Source of the DNA: Spirochaetota bacterium
Lineage (GTDB): Bacteria > Spirochaetota > Brachyspiria > Brachyspirales > JACRPF01
Direction of reading: 5' to 3'
Assembly: GCA_038043445.1 (NCBI GenBank)
Contig: JBBTBY010000098.1
Coordinates: forward strand, 1-38,214
Length of the DNA: 38,214 bases
A program made the position numbers and the translations under genes. Below, piece after piece: positions 15,601 to 25,200 of this stretch; position 1 is the first letter of the stretch; every line of letters starts with the position of its first letter. The notes beneath the pieces were generated by a model. It ran no database searches and was not told where the DNA came from. It saw only the letters and a list, made by a program, of their open reading frames with translations.

Positions 15601-16848
15601 TCACACTTCCCAATATTTACCGTCATTATGGAACTCCACATTATCGAACAGTTCTGAATATTTCTCCGGCGCGAATGTATGTATCGGAACTATCCTCCGC
15701 GGCTTTAATCCGTCCGCAAACCGTTTCAGATCTGCCGGGCTCGCATGCCCGGACGTATGAATGCTCACCTTCGGAATGGAATGTTTCTCCAGCCAGTTCC
15801 GTATATGATCATACGATCCCTGTTCCCAATACCCTTCCCGCAGCGAGTAGATATATGATGCTCCGCGAAGACATCCAGCCTGCTCAAGATCACTCATGTG
15901 CAGCGAGCGGAAAAGCAGGACAGATCTTTCCGATATTTCTTTCAAATCCTTGAGATAGATCCTGTTCGTGGAATGATGCTGTAAAAGCTCGAACCATTTT
16001 TCATTCTTTATCTGCACCCGCTGCCGCTGAGGAATATACACCGCCACCTCCGGCCAGTCCGACTGCGGTATATTTTCGTTCCCCGTTGCTTCAAGGATAA
16101 CGGCTGAATAGAGATCGATGACAAGCCTTCTGCCGGTCCTCTTGCACGCCCTGAATATCTTTACGATACGGTCTATATTCTGCGAAGACACCTGCACCAG
16201 CACCATTCCGGCCGTTCTTTCATATTCTTTGACGAACTGTTCTTCGATATCCTCTTCGCTCGGGAATGATGTCGCACTGTCAATGCGCCCGAGCGATGAA
16301 CCTTCCAATAAAAGCACATTGATGTTCTCCGGAGCATGCTCTATCATCCGTTCCGTCAATTTCGCCTTGGCTCCGTGCATACGGAGATCACCGCTGTAAA
16401 AAAGGCGTTTCCCGTCCGCTTCAATGAGCAGAGAGTATGCGTCGTATCCGGAATGGTCCGTCAGGAACGGCGTTATGGTGAACGGCCCGAGTACGAATGA
16501 CTTTTCCGACACCATATCCAACCCTGCATTCGGTACAGTCCATGCCCCCGGCATGAACGGCGCGGCCGCTGTCGCGATATTGCGCGCCGCTTTCCCCATG
16601 ATGACCGGGATCTTCTTATCAACATACGCAAGCAATCCAAAATGATCCAGATGTATGTGCGAGATGATTATTGCAAGCAGCAAATCGTCGTTGCCGTCCA
16701 ATCCTTTTACGTTTGGCAGAAGGCTGCTGTTATTTTCTTTTGCGTCAAGGAGCAGGCCGAGATCGATGATAATTCTTTTGCCGTTCGAGACAACTTCGAC
16801 GCAGCTGCCGCCGATCTCTTTACTGCCGCGATGGATGCATGCATTCAT
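15601..16848 (-). CDS. MBL-fold / beta-CASP-like hydrolase
   Basis: This 415-residue metallo-beta-lactamase-fold enzyme shows the zinc motif SHIHLDHFG (H64, H66, D68, H69), a further LTDHSGYDA and YSGDLRMHG. The C-terminal HTSGHASPADLKRFADGLKPRRIVPIHT is typical of RNase J-like and other beta-CASP nucleases. The protein is shorter than RNase J (about 550) and lacks its C-terminal domain, so it is probably a related accessory nuclease or hydrolase. It is the second gene of an operon, 22 bases behind the M48 peptidase gene, under the dyad promoter at 17856-17888. No strong ribosome site precedes the ATG at 16848. Confidence 0.85.
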   Translation of the reverse strand: MNACIHRGSKEIGGSCVEVVSNGKRIIIDLGLLLDAKENNSSLLPNVKGLDGNDDLLLAIIISHIHLDHFGLLAYVDKKIPVIMGKAARNIATAAAPFMPGAWTVPNAGLDMVSEKSFVLGPFTITPFLTDHSGYDAYSLLIEADGKRLFYSGDLRMHGAKAKLTERMIEHAPENINVLLLEGSSLGRIDSATSFPSEEDIEEQFVKEYERTAGMVLVQVSSQNIDRIVKIFRACKRTGRRLVIDLYSAVILEATGNENIPQSDWPEVAVYIPQRQRVQIKNEKWFELLQHHSTNRIYLKDLKEISERSVLLFRSLHMSDLEQAGCLRGASYIYSLREGYWEQGSYDHIRNWLEKHSIPKVSIHTSGHASPADLKRFADGLKPRRIVPIHTFAPEKYSELFDNVEFHNDGKYWEV

Positions 16849-16870
16849 TTCAAGCGATGAACCGCCAAGT

Positions 16871-17779
16871 TCATCCTCCCATCAGCCCTGTAACCTCAAA
16901 TGAATCCCTGAACAACCGTATCGGCAGCATTTCCAGCACAGCGGCGTTGACCTCATCGATAGTGTACCGACCCACACCGAGCCCGGCCGATCTGCATACA
17001 TCGGAATCAAAGAACAGCTCCATGCATTTTTTCCGGATAAGCGGATGCGGATGCGACATGTCGAGATCATCCATTTCCGGCGTCAGTCCATCCCTGCGCT
17101 TTACGCTGCTGTGAGGGTCATTGGCGATGACCCAATCCGCCGGTATTGCCGGGTCTTGCGATGCCAGCACCGCTATCCTGTCGGCATTCATCTCGTCCAT
17201 CTGGGAAATGATGTTCGCAAGAAAGATGCAGTGCCATACCGGGTCATCGGCGTTCTTTATAAGACGCCGTTCCTCTTCTGTGAGATACTGCTCGTCTTCA
17301 TTGAATAGCTTCTGCACAAACGCTTTTATCCACGTATCGAGCTCGGCAGCATGGTACACGATATGACCGATCTCATGACCAACGGCAGCGCGCATCTCAT
17401 CGATGGAGACATCGTCCGCGAGGAGCTCTTTGGTGAATTGAACGGCCGTTATCTTCTTATGGATAAAGGCGAAGCAGTTACGCATGCCGGGAGCATCCTC
17501 ATACGCCCGTCGGGATACCCAGAGCTCGGGCATTGCGATACCGAACATGTCCGCAATGGTTCGTACCATCGTATAGATATGACCGTATCGTTTTTCATTC
17601 ACCGGTTTTGCATCCAGAAGCCGGCCCTTGAGTATTTCCCTGGTGCTTATGCTGCTGCGCTCGACATCGGTCATGGAAATGAATCTCGTATACCCCGGCA
17701 GCGCGCTCAATGCGCGGATATAGGTGCCGGCAGGTGATCGTATAGCGCCCAAAGCCGCCTGTGATATCTTCGCGCCCAT
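16871..17779 (-). CDS. M48-type zinc metallopeptidase, soluble
   Basis: This 302-residue protein has HEIGH (135-139 from the chosen start), the third zinc ligand in EMNADR (E196, with D200), and SHPHPLIRKK (about 240-250), all typical of M48 peptidases. There are no obvious membrane segments, unlike HtpX. The N-terminal region has a MYTMVRTIADMFGIAMPELWV-like stretch that is also usual in soluble M48 proteins. The start at 17779 is preferred over the ATG two codons upstream, because GGAGG lies six bases before 17779 and directly abuts the other. It heads an operon with the MBL-fold gene. The substrate is unknown. Confidence 0.85.
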   Translation of the reverse strand: MGAKISQAALGAIRSPAGTYIRALSALPGYTRFISMTDVERSSISTREILKGRLLDAKPVNEKRYGHIYTMVRTIADMFGIAMPELWVSRRAYEDAPGMRNCFAFIHKKITAVQFTKELLADDVSIDEMRAAVGHEIGHIVYHAAELDTWIKAFVQKLFNEDEQYLTEEERRLIKNADDPVWHCIFLANIISQMDEMNADRIAVLASQDPAIPADWVIANDPHSSVKRRDGLTPEMDDLDMSHPHPLIRKKCMELFFDSDVCRSAGLGVGRYTIDEVNAAVLEMLPIRLFRDSFEVTGLMGG

Positions 17780-17855
17780 ATACATCCTCCGTTACGTGCC
17801 CGATCAGCCTGATCGCATAATGGTGTGCTTTATCGGCAGTTCATTCTTTCTCGAA

Positions 17856-17888
17856 ATAGTAACTCATTCATGCGACAAAATATGTCGT
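17856..17888 (-). promoter_or_regulatory. Dyad promoter of the M48/MBL operon (site 6)
   Basis: On the minus strand ACGACA-TATTT-TGTCGC (17888-17872) is followed by 10 bases and TACTAT (17861-17856). A leader of about 70 bases precedes the start codon. Confidence 0.6.
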
Positions 17889-17927
17889 CTCCCGGAAAAG
17901 CAGCAGATGCTGAACGGCGTCGTGTAG

Positions 17928-20099
17928 CTACTCGCGAGGCACGCGGAAGCCGATGCCGGGTTTTGCCGACCCCGTCCGCGAATCGGCCTCATGCCTGAGC
18001 AATGCCGCTATCTTCTCGGCGGTCGGATCCGGGTCGAACACTATCTGCTGATACACGTCCTTGAAATCCCCTATGGCAAGCATTTCCGCAAAGGCCACTG
18101 TTTTGACAAGCGCGCATAATTCGTGATCGGGAAGAATATCGCCGAATATCTTCTGTGCGGCGTCGATGCACTGCGCCCCGGAAAGATAATCGAAACGGAC
18201 CTTGAAGGCGAACCGACGAAGGCTCGCGCGGTCGAAATTATCGATGAAATTCGTCGTGCAGATGAGAATGCCCGTGAAACGCTCCATGGCGTTGAGGAGC
18301 TCATTGACCTGCGAGATCTCCCATGAACGTTGTGCATTCTCGCGCCGCTGGAAGAAGGAATCCGCCTCGTCAAAGAGGAGTATGCCGTTCTGCTGCTCGG
18401 TCTCATCGAAGGCCGCGCGTATGTTCTTCTCGCTCCCACCGACGTACATGTCGAAGATGTCCGAGGCGCGTTTTATGATGAGCGGTTTTCCCGCGCTCTC
18501 GGCGATGTAGCGCGCGAACTCGGATTTCCCCACCCCGGGTGCCCCGTGGAACAGCATATTGAGGTTCTTTACCGGCAATGCGAGCTTCTTTTTTTTTAGG
18601 TCGGTAAAACGTTCGACGGCGTCGATGATGCTCTCGGGCTTCGTATCGATGGAAAGGAAGGAGAGATCATAATGGCCTGATATCCTGTCGGCGGTGCTCA
18701 CCGTGCGTCCCTTCTCGAGCGAGCTCATACTGACAAGCACGCGCTCAAGGCGGCTTGAAAGTTCGGCAGCGGAAAGGCCTTTCATCTCCCCGACGCGTTT
18801 CAGCGCAAGCGTCGTCTGCCCCACCGTCATGCGGTTCTCCTTGATGAAGCTCTGTATCGTTTCGGTATATGCCTCTTCGGGAATGCCCTCGCGCTCAATG
18901 CCCTGCCGGCAGATACGCTCGTTCACGTCGTGCGGCATGGTGTCGAAACGCATCGAATAGCTGAAACGGCGGCGAACGGCCTCGTGCATATGGCGTATGC
19001 CGTTGACTATCCAGATGACGGGTATGTTCCCGCGGTCAAGCGCTTCTATAACGGGCGATTTATCGGTGCTGTTCTCGTTGAACATGGACATGGTATTGAG
19101 CACGGCATCGGCCTCGTCGAATATGATCGCGGATGATGCTGCCTCGCGGTGTATGCGCTGGCAGAGCGAAAAATAACCCAGACGCATCTCCTCCGGCGCC
19201 GGCGCCTTCCTGTCCTTGCCGTCCTCGTCGGTCTCTTTCTCGCGGAACTGCTCGATGGAAAGCGCGCGTATCTTGAGCGAAGACAGTATGCTCCGCGCAT
19301 ATTCGGTCTTCCCCGTGCCGGGCCTTCCGTAGAGGAGGATGTTCACTCCGCGCGTCCGCTGCCGTACAGCGTTCGTCAGTATATCGCGTACGATGACGCT
19401 GTCCTTATCGAGGTGGCGGAAATTCCGCATACCCATCCCCCGCGGGACTTCACGGAAAAAATGAGAGAATATTTCCGTGCCCTTGACGGCACTGCTCGTT
19501 ATCGCTGCGGCAATGCCGCTGTCGATGGCGATGTTATTGAACGGGTGATATCCCCCTGTTTTCCTGAGTATTTTCGACGCATGAAGCGTGCTGTCCGGCG
19601 AAAGTGCCTTGAGCAGGAACGGCACAGGGAGTCGGGTGACGATGTTCAGATAGCGCACGCTCGCCATGAAATTGTTCACGCCGAGACTGATATCGGAAAG
19701 ATCGAACATATAGGATATGATCGCTGTTATAAGGAGCGTTTTTTCCTTCCGGCCGAGCCCGAGCGAACGTATAATGCCGTCTATCTTCGTTTCCATCTGC
19801 GAGCCTTCGCGCGGCGGTTCTGCCGCCGTTGCCGCTATCAGCGACATTATCTTCTGAAGGAAGGCGCGTGTACGCTTTCTGTTCGCGGCATCGTTCTCCC
19901 CGTCGCGGCAGAGCTTCTTTTCCGCATAGAGCGATTTGATGAGGCGTTTATCGTCGTAGATGAACGAAAATGCGCTCAGGATGACCAGCCATTCATTATC
20001 GCTGATATAGAGCACGGTCTTTTCCGCGGAGAGCTTCAGGATGCGCTTGAGTATCTCGACCAGATTGCGCCGTATAAAAGCCTTATCGTTCAAGTCCAT
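17928..20099 (-). CDS. Double-AAA ATPase (SpoVK/CDC48-like class)
   Basis: This 723-residue protein carries two AAA+ modules. Module 1 has Walker A GRPGTGKT (258-265) and Walker B IIFDEAD (325-331). Module 2 has GAPGVGKS (519-526), LLFDEAD (574-580) and SLRRFAFKVRFDY near 627-638, with arginine-finger candidates. The first 240 residues are helical with no known domain. Both modules keep the catalytic residues, so it is probably an active unfoldase or remodelling ATPase; its targets are unknown. GGAGG lies five bases before ATG 20099. It is monocistronic under a dyad promoter. The leftward M48/MBL operon after it has its own dyad. Confidence 0.85.
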   Translation of the reverse strand: MDLNDKAFIRRNLVEILKRILKLSAEKTVLYISDNEWLVILSAFSFIYDDKRLIKSLYAEKKLCRDGENDAANRKRTRAFLQKIMSLIAATAAEPPREGSQMETKIDGIIRSLGLGRKEKTLLITAIISYMFDLSDISLGVNNFMASVRYLNIVTRLPVPFLLKALSPDSTLHASKILRKTGGYHPFNNIAIDSGIAAAITSSAVKGTEIFSHFFREVPRGMGMRNFRHLDKDSVIVRDILTNAVRQRTRGVNILLYGRPGTGKTEYARSILSSLKIRALSIEQFREKETDEDGKDRKAPAPEEMRLGYFSLCQRIHREAASSAIIFDEADAVLNTMSMFNENSTDKSPVIEALDRGNIPVIWIVNGIRHMHEAVRRRFSYSMRFDTMPHDVNERICRQGIEREGIPEEAYTETIQSFIKENRMTVGQTTLALKRVGEMKGLSAAELSSRLERVLVSMSSLEKGRTVSTADRISGHYDLSFLSIDTKPESIIDAVERFTDLKKKKLALPVKNLNMLFHGAPGVGKSEFARYIAESAGKPLIIKRASDIFDMYVGGSEKNIRAAFDETEQQNGILLFDEADSFFQRRENAQRSWEISQVNELLNAMERFTGILICTTNFIDNFDRASLRRFAFKVRFDYLSGAQCIDAAQKIFGDILPDHELCALVKTVAFAEMLAIGDFKDVYQQIVFDPDPTAEKIAALLRHEADSRTGSAKPGIGFRVPRE

Positions 20100-20129
20100 G
20101 CCGTCCTCCGTGACCGTGTTACGTTGAGG

Positions 20130-20162
20130 AATATAGCATGGGCATGCGTCATGTTCTGTCGT
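20130..20162 (-). promoter_or_regulatory. Dyad promoter of the double-AAA ATPase gene (site 7)
   Basis: On the minus strand ACGACA-GAACA-TGACGC (20162-20146) is followed by 10 bases and TATATT (20135-20130), with an extended TGc before the hexamer. The ATG lies 30 bases further with a good GGAGG. Confidence 0.6.
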
Positions 20163-20320
20163 TCGATCTCACCGGACAGGGTGTTCATTTTCCCGCCGTG
20201 AAATATGCGGGTCTGTGCCGGTATTCATAAAAGTCGATTTTATTCATCCCCGGCTATTCCATCCATTCCCTTTTCACCGCACATGCGCTATTATACAGCG
20301 GCAATCACAGGAGTATAACA

Positions 20321-21772
<1,452 letters not shown>

Positions 21773-21788
21773 CAAATTACCTGGATGT

Positions 21789-21833
21789 AAAAGACCGTCA
21801 TTCTCCTTCACGGGAGGGTGGCGGTCTTTTTTT
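21789..21833 (+). terminator. Intrinsic terminator after gnd
   Basis: AAAAGACCG (21789-21797) pairs with CGGTCTTTT (21822-21830), and the interior TTCTCC/GGGAGG extends the hairpin. A run of seven or more T follows. Confidence 0.85.
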
Positions 21834-22070
21834 ATACGCCCTTTGCGAGAACATCGCTCCGTAGTATAGTTCGTTATCACTGTGCCGGAGGGAACACTGC
21901 TCACTCGAAGTCTCGACAAAGTGCGCGATGCGTATTTAAGAAGAAAAGCGTCGAAGCGACAAAACGGCGCATAACGCCAGGGCGTGTGCGAACGAGCATC
22001 ACAGCACGGGCGGACAGTATAGTATGGATACGAACTCTATTTTTCACGCCCGATTCCCGATAATGGATAG

Positions 22071-22739
22071 ATGGCATATCAGCCGCTCACCGAACGGTAT
22101 TCGCCCGCCGTCGTAGCCGAGGCGGAGGCACGCAGGAAAAAGTTGGCGCACGGGCAGCTCCATGTCGGGGATGTGGCCGAAAGCCCGCGCGTGCGGCGCA
22201 TACTCGATCTCCTCTATCAGACGCATCAGACCTACTATTTCGCTCATTTCGAGGCCTCATGCGTGATGAGCGGCGTCCTGTTCGAGCAATGCATCATCTG
22301 CCTTCTTGAGGAAAAGATCGCCGACAGCGGATACATTACCTATAAAGAGGTCGGCGCCGTCAAAAAGGCGTCCTGCTCGGAAGACCTCGCCGATCTCAAT
22401 CTGAACACGCTTATCAATGCCGCATCGTGGTACTATATCATTCCGCCGTCGCGCTTCAACGAGGCGTCGTTCATACGGATACTCCGCAACCACATCATGC
22501 ATGACAGACTGCCGCCGTTCGTGCTTAAAGGCGGATCATATAACGGCGACGTGGTCCAGGACATGCACGGTGTGAACGTGATAAGCAACGCAGAACTTTC
22601 GAAGAGTGAAGTATCTGAGCGCTGTCTCCATGACGCACCGGAGGAGCTCTGGGCGTATTACATGCTCACCCGCGTGAGAAGTCTTATGGAAGATATGTTC
22701 GCCGAGCGCGTTCGCGAGCATCCGCCGCGGGAGATGTAA
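22071..22739 (+). CDS. Unknown protein with HEPN-like RNHxxH motif
   Basis: This 222-residue soluble protein matches no family I can name. The middle is helical (about 55-125) and RILRNHIMHDRLPPF (about 139-153) resembles the R-x-x-x-x-H core of HEPN or DUF4145-like proteins; that link is tentative. There is no signal peptide or membrane segment. Several Cys residues (about 64, 75, 77, 101) are scattered without a metal-site pattern. The ribosome site is weak (GGATAG directly before the ATG). It stands alone between the gnd terminator and tRNA-Thr. Confidence 0.65.
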   Translation: MAYQPLTERYSPAVVAEAEARRKKLAHGQLHVGDVAESPRVRRILDLLYQTHQTYYFAHFEASCVMSGVLFEQCIICLLEEKIADSGYITYKEVGAVKKASCSEDLADLNLNTLINAASWYYIIPPSRFNEASFIRILRNHIMHDRLPPFVLKGGSYNGDVVQDMHGVNVISNAELSKSEVSERCLHDAPEELWAYYMLTRVRSLMEDMFAERVREHPPREM

Positions 22740-22756
22740 GGTTCACTGCACGAATG

Positions 22757-22828
22757 AGCTGATGACAGGACTTGAACCTGCAACCCTCTGATTACAAATC
22801 AGATGCTCTACCATTGAGCTACATCAGC
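22757..22828 (-). tRNA. tRNA-Thr (anticodon TGT)
   Basis: The minus strand folds as a full cloverleaf. The acceptor stem is GCTGATG/CATCAGC (7 bp, perfect), the D stem GCTC/GAGC, and the anticodon stem TCTGA/TCAGA with loop TTTGTAA giving anticodon TGT. The T stem is GCAGG/CCTGT with loop TTCAAGT. CCA is not encoded. The body is 71 nt plus the discriminator base. Confidence 0.96.
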
Positions 22829-22847
22829 GTTGAAGGACAGTGCGGGG

Positions 22848-22875
22848 ATTCTAACACACCATTGTCATTTGTCAA
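22848..22875 (-). promoter_or_regulatory. tRNA-Thr promoter
   Basis: A perfect TTGACA (22875-22870), a 16-bp spacer and TAGAAT (22853-22848) are followed by a GC-rich start region (CCCCGC). Such a discriminator is typical of stringently controlled stable-RNA promoters. Confidence 0.75.
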
Positions 22876-23084
22876 TGAATTTGCTGAAAAGCATTGAACG
22901 CTGGATATAAATCGGACAAAGTACATATAATAAAGGAAAATGTAAAAAATTCGAAAAAGGAATAGCGATAATAATATGACGCATATGACAAGCGTGGAGC
23001 GAATGGCCGAGCATGTCCATCGTTAACCCTTCCGTCGGACGGATCAAATCATTATGAGAGACTTATTTTGAGAATGACGGCTTC

Positions 23085-24215
23085 TTACGCTCCTGCGGCG
23101 GCGCCGCTCGATCTTGCCTCTTCTTCGTTATACACCAACGCTGGCGGGAAGCCGTTCTCGCGGATACGCCTACCTGCTTCCCTGAGCACGGCCGCATCGC
23201 CTTCATGTATCGACCCGTCCGGGAGCGGACCCGTGTTCATGATGAGATTGCTGTTATGCGCCCGCGCATTGCCGAGCATGGCCATGACAAAGTCGGCATC
23301 TCTATGCGGCTCATCCTTTGCGTATCCCCATTTGTGCATTTGAAGCGTTGAGCATATCTCGTTCCATTTATCTTTGTTCTTTCCCCAGGCATTGCGCGCC
23401 ACCTCCACTGACGATGCCGGCGCGTTCATCTTCTCGAGCCGTTCTGCAAGCGAAGCCCCCTGTCGTTCCGGCGCAGCGAAATCCTCCATGCCGGTAGCAC
23501 CCTGCTTGAACGAGATGAGCGTCTGCGGCTGAAGTTTTCGCACGAGCGCGTATGTCTCTTCGATAGGGTAGAGCTCGTGAGCGAAATAGTAATCCATTAT
23601 CAGATCGAGCCATATCCCGGCGATGGGGCCGTACTTCGTGAGAAGCTCCCCTATCTGCGCGTGCACATAGTCCATGTATCTCCGGAAATCTTTTTTCTCA
23701 CGGTAGAGATACTCCGGCTGTGCCGAGGGATAATCCGGCCGTGCGGCGACGCTGCCATGCTCGCGGGAGTGGAAATACGGGTGCCGCCAGTCCGCGCCGT
23801 AGCTCACGTAGCAGAAAAGCCCGATGTTCTTTCTCGCGCATGCGTTCGCAAGCTCATACACGAGGTCGCGCTTGGCCGGTGAATTCGTGCTCTTGAAATC
23901 GGTGGTCTTCGTATCGAACAGGCAGAACGAATCGTGATGCCGTGTCGTGATGTTGATATATTTCATTCCCGCATCGACGGCAAGATCGACGAACGCATCG
24001 GCATCGAATTTCTCCGCCGTGAAATCATCCTTGAGTTTCGCATACTCGGTGACGGGTATCTTCTCGTGATACTGCACCCATTCACCGCGGCCGAGGAGCG
24101 AATAGAGGCCATAGTGGATGAACATGCCGAATGTGGCGTTGCGGAACCATGCGAGCGATGCCTGCTTCATGTCGCCGACGGATACGTACGGAGCAAGATA
24201 GGGAATGCTGTTCAT
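23085..24215 (-). CDS. Alpha-L-fucosidase, GH29 family
   Basis: This 376-residue glycoside hydrolase removes alpha-L-fucose from glycans. GH29 marks are WFRNATFGMFIHYGLYSLLGRGEW near the start, ITTRHHDSFCLFDTK, FCYVSYGADW, and YGPIAGIWLDLIMDYY with the likely nucleophile Asp after WL. The family ending LIMNTGPLPDGSIHEGDAAVLREAGRRIRENG is also present. It lacks a signal peptide, so it is probably cytoplasmic, and it stops soon after the catalytic domain with no carbohydrate-binding module. The start at 24215 is supported by GAGGT; upstream in-frame ATGs run back into the AraC region. It is divergent from an AraC regulator that probably controls it. Confidence 0.9.
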   Translation of the reverse strand: MNSIPYLAPYVSVGDMKQASLAWFRNATFGMFIHYGLYSLLGRGEWVQYHEKIPVTEYAKLKDDFTAEKFDADAFVDLAVDAGMKYINITTRHHDSFCLFDTKTTDFKSTNSPAKRDLVYELANACARKNIGLFCYVSYGADWRHPYFHSREHGSVAARPDYPSAQPEYLYREKKDFRRYMDYVHAQIGELLTKYGPIAGIWLDLIMDYYFAHELYPIEETYALVRKLQPQTLISFKQGATGMEDFAAPERQGASLAERLEKMNAPASSVEVARNAWGKNKDKWNEICSTLQMHKWGYAKDEPHRDADFVMAMLGNARAHNSNLIMNTGPLPDGSIHEGDAAVLREAGRRIRENGFPPALVYNEEEARSSGAAAGA

Positions 24216-24286
24216 AATGACCTCGGTTGAAATATACGGTGTTTCCCGTACAATTCGAGATAAAGATACTGCATTGATGATGCATA

Positions 24287-24317
24287 GTCCATGGACAAAA
24301 ATGGATTCTCCATGGAC
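24287..24317. promoter_or_regulatory. Two operator-like palindromes between fucosidase and araC-type gene
   Basis: GTCCATGGAC (24287-24296) and CTCCATGGAC (24308-24317) start 21 bp apart, two helical turns. A possible fucosidase promoter on the minus strand, TGGACT, 17 bp and TATCTT, begins inside the first palindrome. Binding by the divergent AraC-type regulator is the natural inference. Confidence 0.5.
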
Positions 24318-24336
24318 GGGCTTTTCAGGGAAATGG

Positions 24337-25155
24337 ATGATGATAAAAAAGATACAGCATCCCTTGTTCGCGAACATCATCGACCGAGTGACCATCAGCG
24401 TTCTTGTGCATGGCCATTATTACGGTGAGCGCGATTGGGGATTTACCGACGACCATGTGGCATACGATCGTTTATATTTCGTGCTCAACGGGAAGGGCTG
24501 GCTTTCTCACGGCAAACAGAAGATACCGCTGTCGAAAGGGAATATCTATCTGATACCGGTGAATACATCCTATACCGCCGGCACGGATTCGACGATAGAA
24601 AAGTTCTACATCCATTTTCGTTTCGAGTTGTATCCCGGGAAGGACGTTTTCGATGATCTCGGCGAGGTGCGATCGATGCCCATCGATGACATGTCCCGCC
24701 TGCGGGGGATGATCGCATTGACCGGGCGCAAAAAGCTCGGAGATATCATGCGCGTGAAGGCATTCCTTCTTTCATCGCTTGCCGGTTTCGCCGACATCGA
24801 TATCGATTCGCTTGCGAGGGATGCTGCCATAGCCGAGCGCTACCGCGCGCTATTTTCGCATCTTGAGCACGGCGCGTTCGATACCTTATCCATCGGCTCC
24901 ATCGCGCGTGCCATGGGGATGTCGGTGTCCGGACTTTCGCGGGCGTTCTTCCGCGATACCGGCGAGACGATACGCGCCTACCGCGACAGGAAGCTCATGC
25001 GCCGCGCGAAGGACCTCCTCGTGCTCACCGCGCGATCGGTGAAGGATGTGGCCCGCGAGCTCGGGTTCAACGACGAATTCTATTTCTCGCGCTATTTCAA
25101 GAAGCAGACGGGGTTTTCGCCGGCGGATTATCGGGTGAGGAATGCGGTGCGCTGA
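24337..25155 (+). CDS. AraC-family transcriptional regulator
   Basis: This is a protein of about 272 residues. The N-terminal half is a cupin-like sensor (YFVLNGKGWLSHGKQKIPLSKGNIYLIPVNTSYTAGTDSTIEKFYIHF). The C-terminal 100 residues form the double helix-turn-helix of the AraC family: IGSIARAMGMSVSGLSRAFFRDTGETIRAYRDRKLMRRAKDLL, then SVKDVARELGFNDEFYFSRYFKKQTGFSPADYR. Two adjacent ATGs (24337, 24340) follow AGGGA; either may be used. An in-frame ATG at 24205 would overlap the fucosidase gene and the palindromes and is unlikely. It probably senses a sugar and controls the divergent fucosidase gene. Confidence 0.92.
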   Translation: MMIKKIQHPLFANIIDRVTISVLVHGHYYGERDWGFTDDHVAYDRLYFVLNGKGWLSHGKQKIPLSKGNIYLIPVNTSYTAGTDSTIEKFYIHFRFELYPGKDVFDDLGEVRSMPIDDMSRLRGMIALTGRKKLGDIMRVKAFLLSSLAGFADIDIDSLARDAAIAERYRALFSHLEHGAFDTLSIGSIARAMGMSVSGLSRAFFRDTGETIRAYRDRKLMRRAKDLLVLTARSVKDVARELGFNDEFYFSRYFKKQTGFSPADYRVRNAVR

Positions 25156-25200
25156 TGTGATAGCATATTGGGAGGAATGAGCAGCAACTTGCGCTGAGCG

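Larger units (their letters stand above)
22740..23084. other. Gap holding tRNA-Thr and its promoter
   Basis: Apart from the tRNA gene and its upstream promoter, the stretch from 22880 to 23084 is AT-rich with no convincing gene. It lies between the unknown gene and the 3' end of the fucosidase gene. Confidence 0.5.

Noticed and set aside
1-20100. Prophage or integrative element
   Set aside because: No integrase, terminase, capsid, relaxase or attachment duplication was seen. RhuM and PcfJ-like genes alone do not establish one.
1147-20162. CRP-S (TGCGA-N6-TCGCA) competence sites as an explanation of the dyads
   Set aside because: The half-sites TGCGA and TCGCA are separated by 9 bases here, not 6, and the inner CA/TG bases are conserved too.
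1147-20162. Dyads called as LexA boxes
   Set aside because: No lexA, recA or umuDC-type gene is in the window and the motif is not a LexA box I know. The possibility is left open and not claimed.
19149-20201. Plus-strand frame of 350 codons
   Set aside because: It lies opposite the double-AAA ATPase gene, has low-complexity Arg/His content and no recognisable domain.
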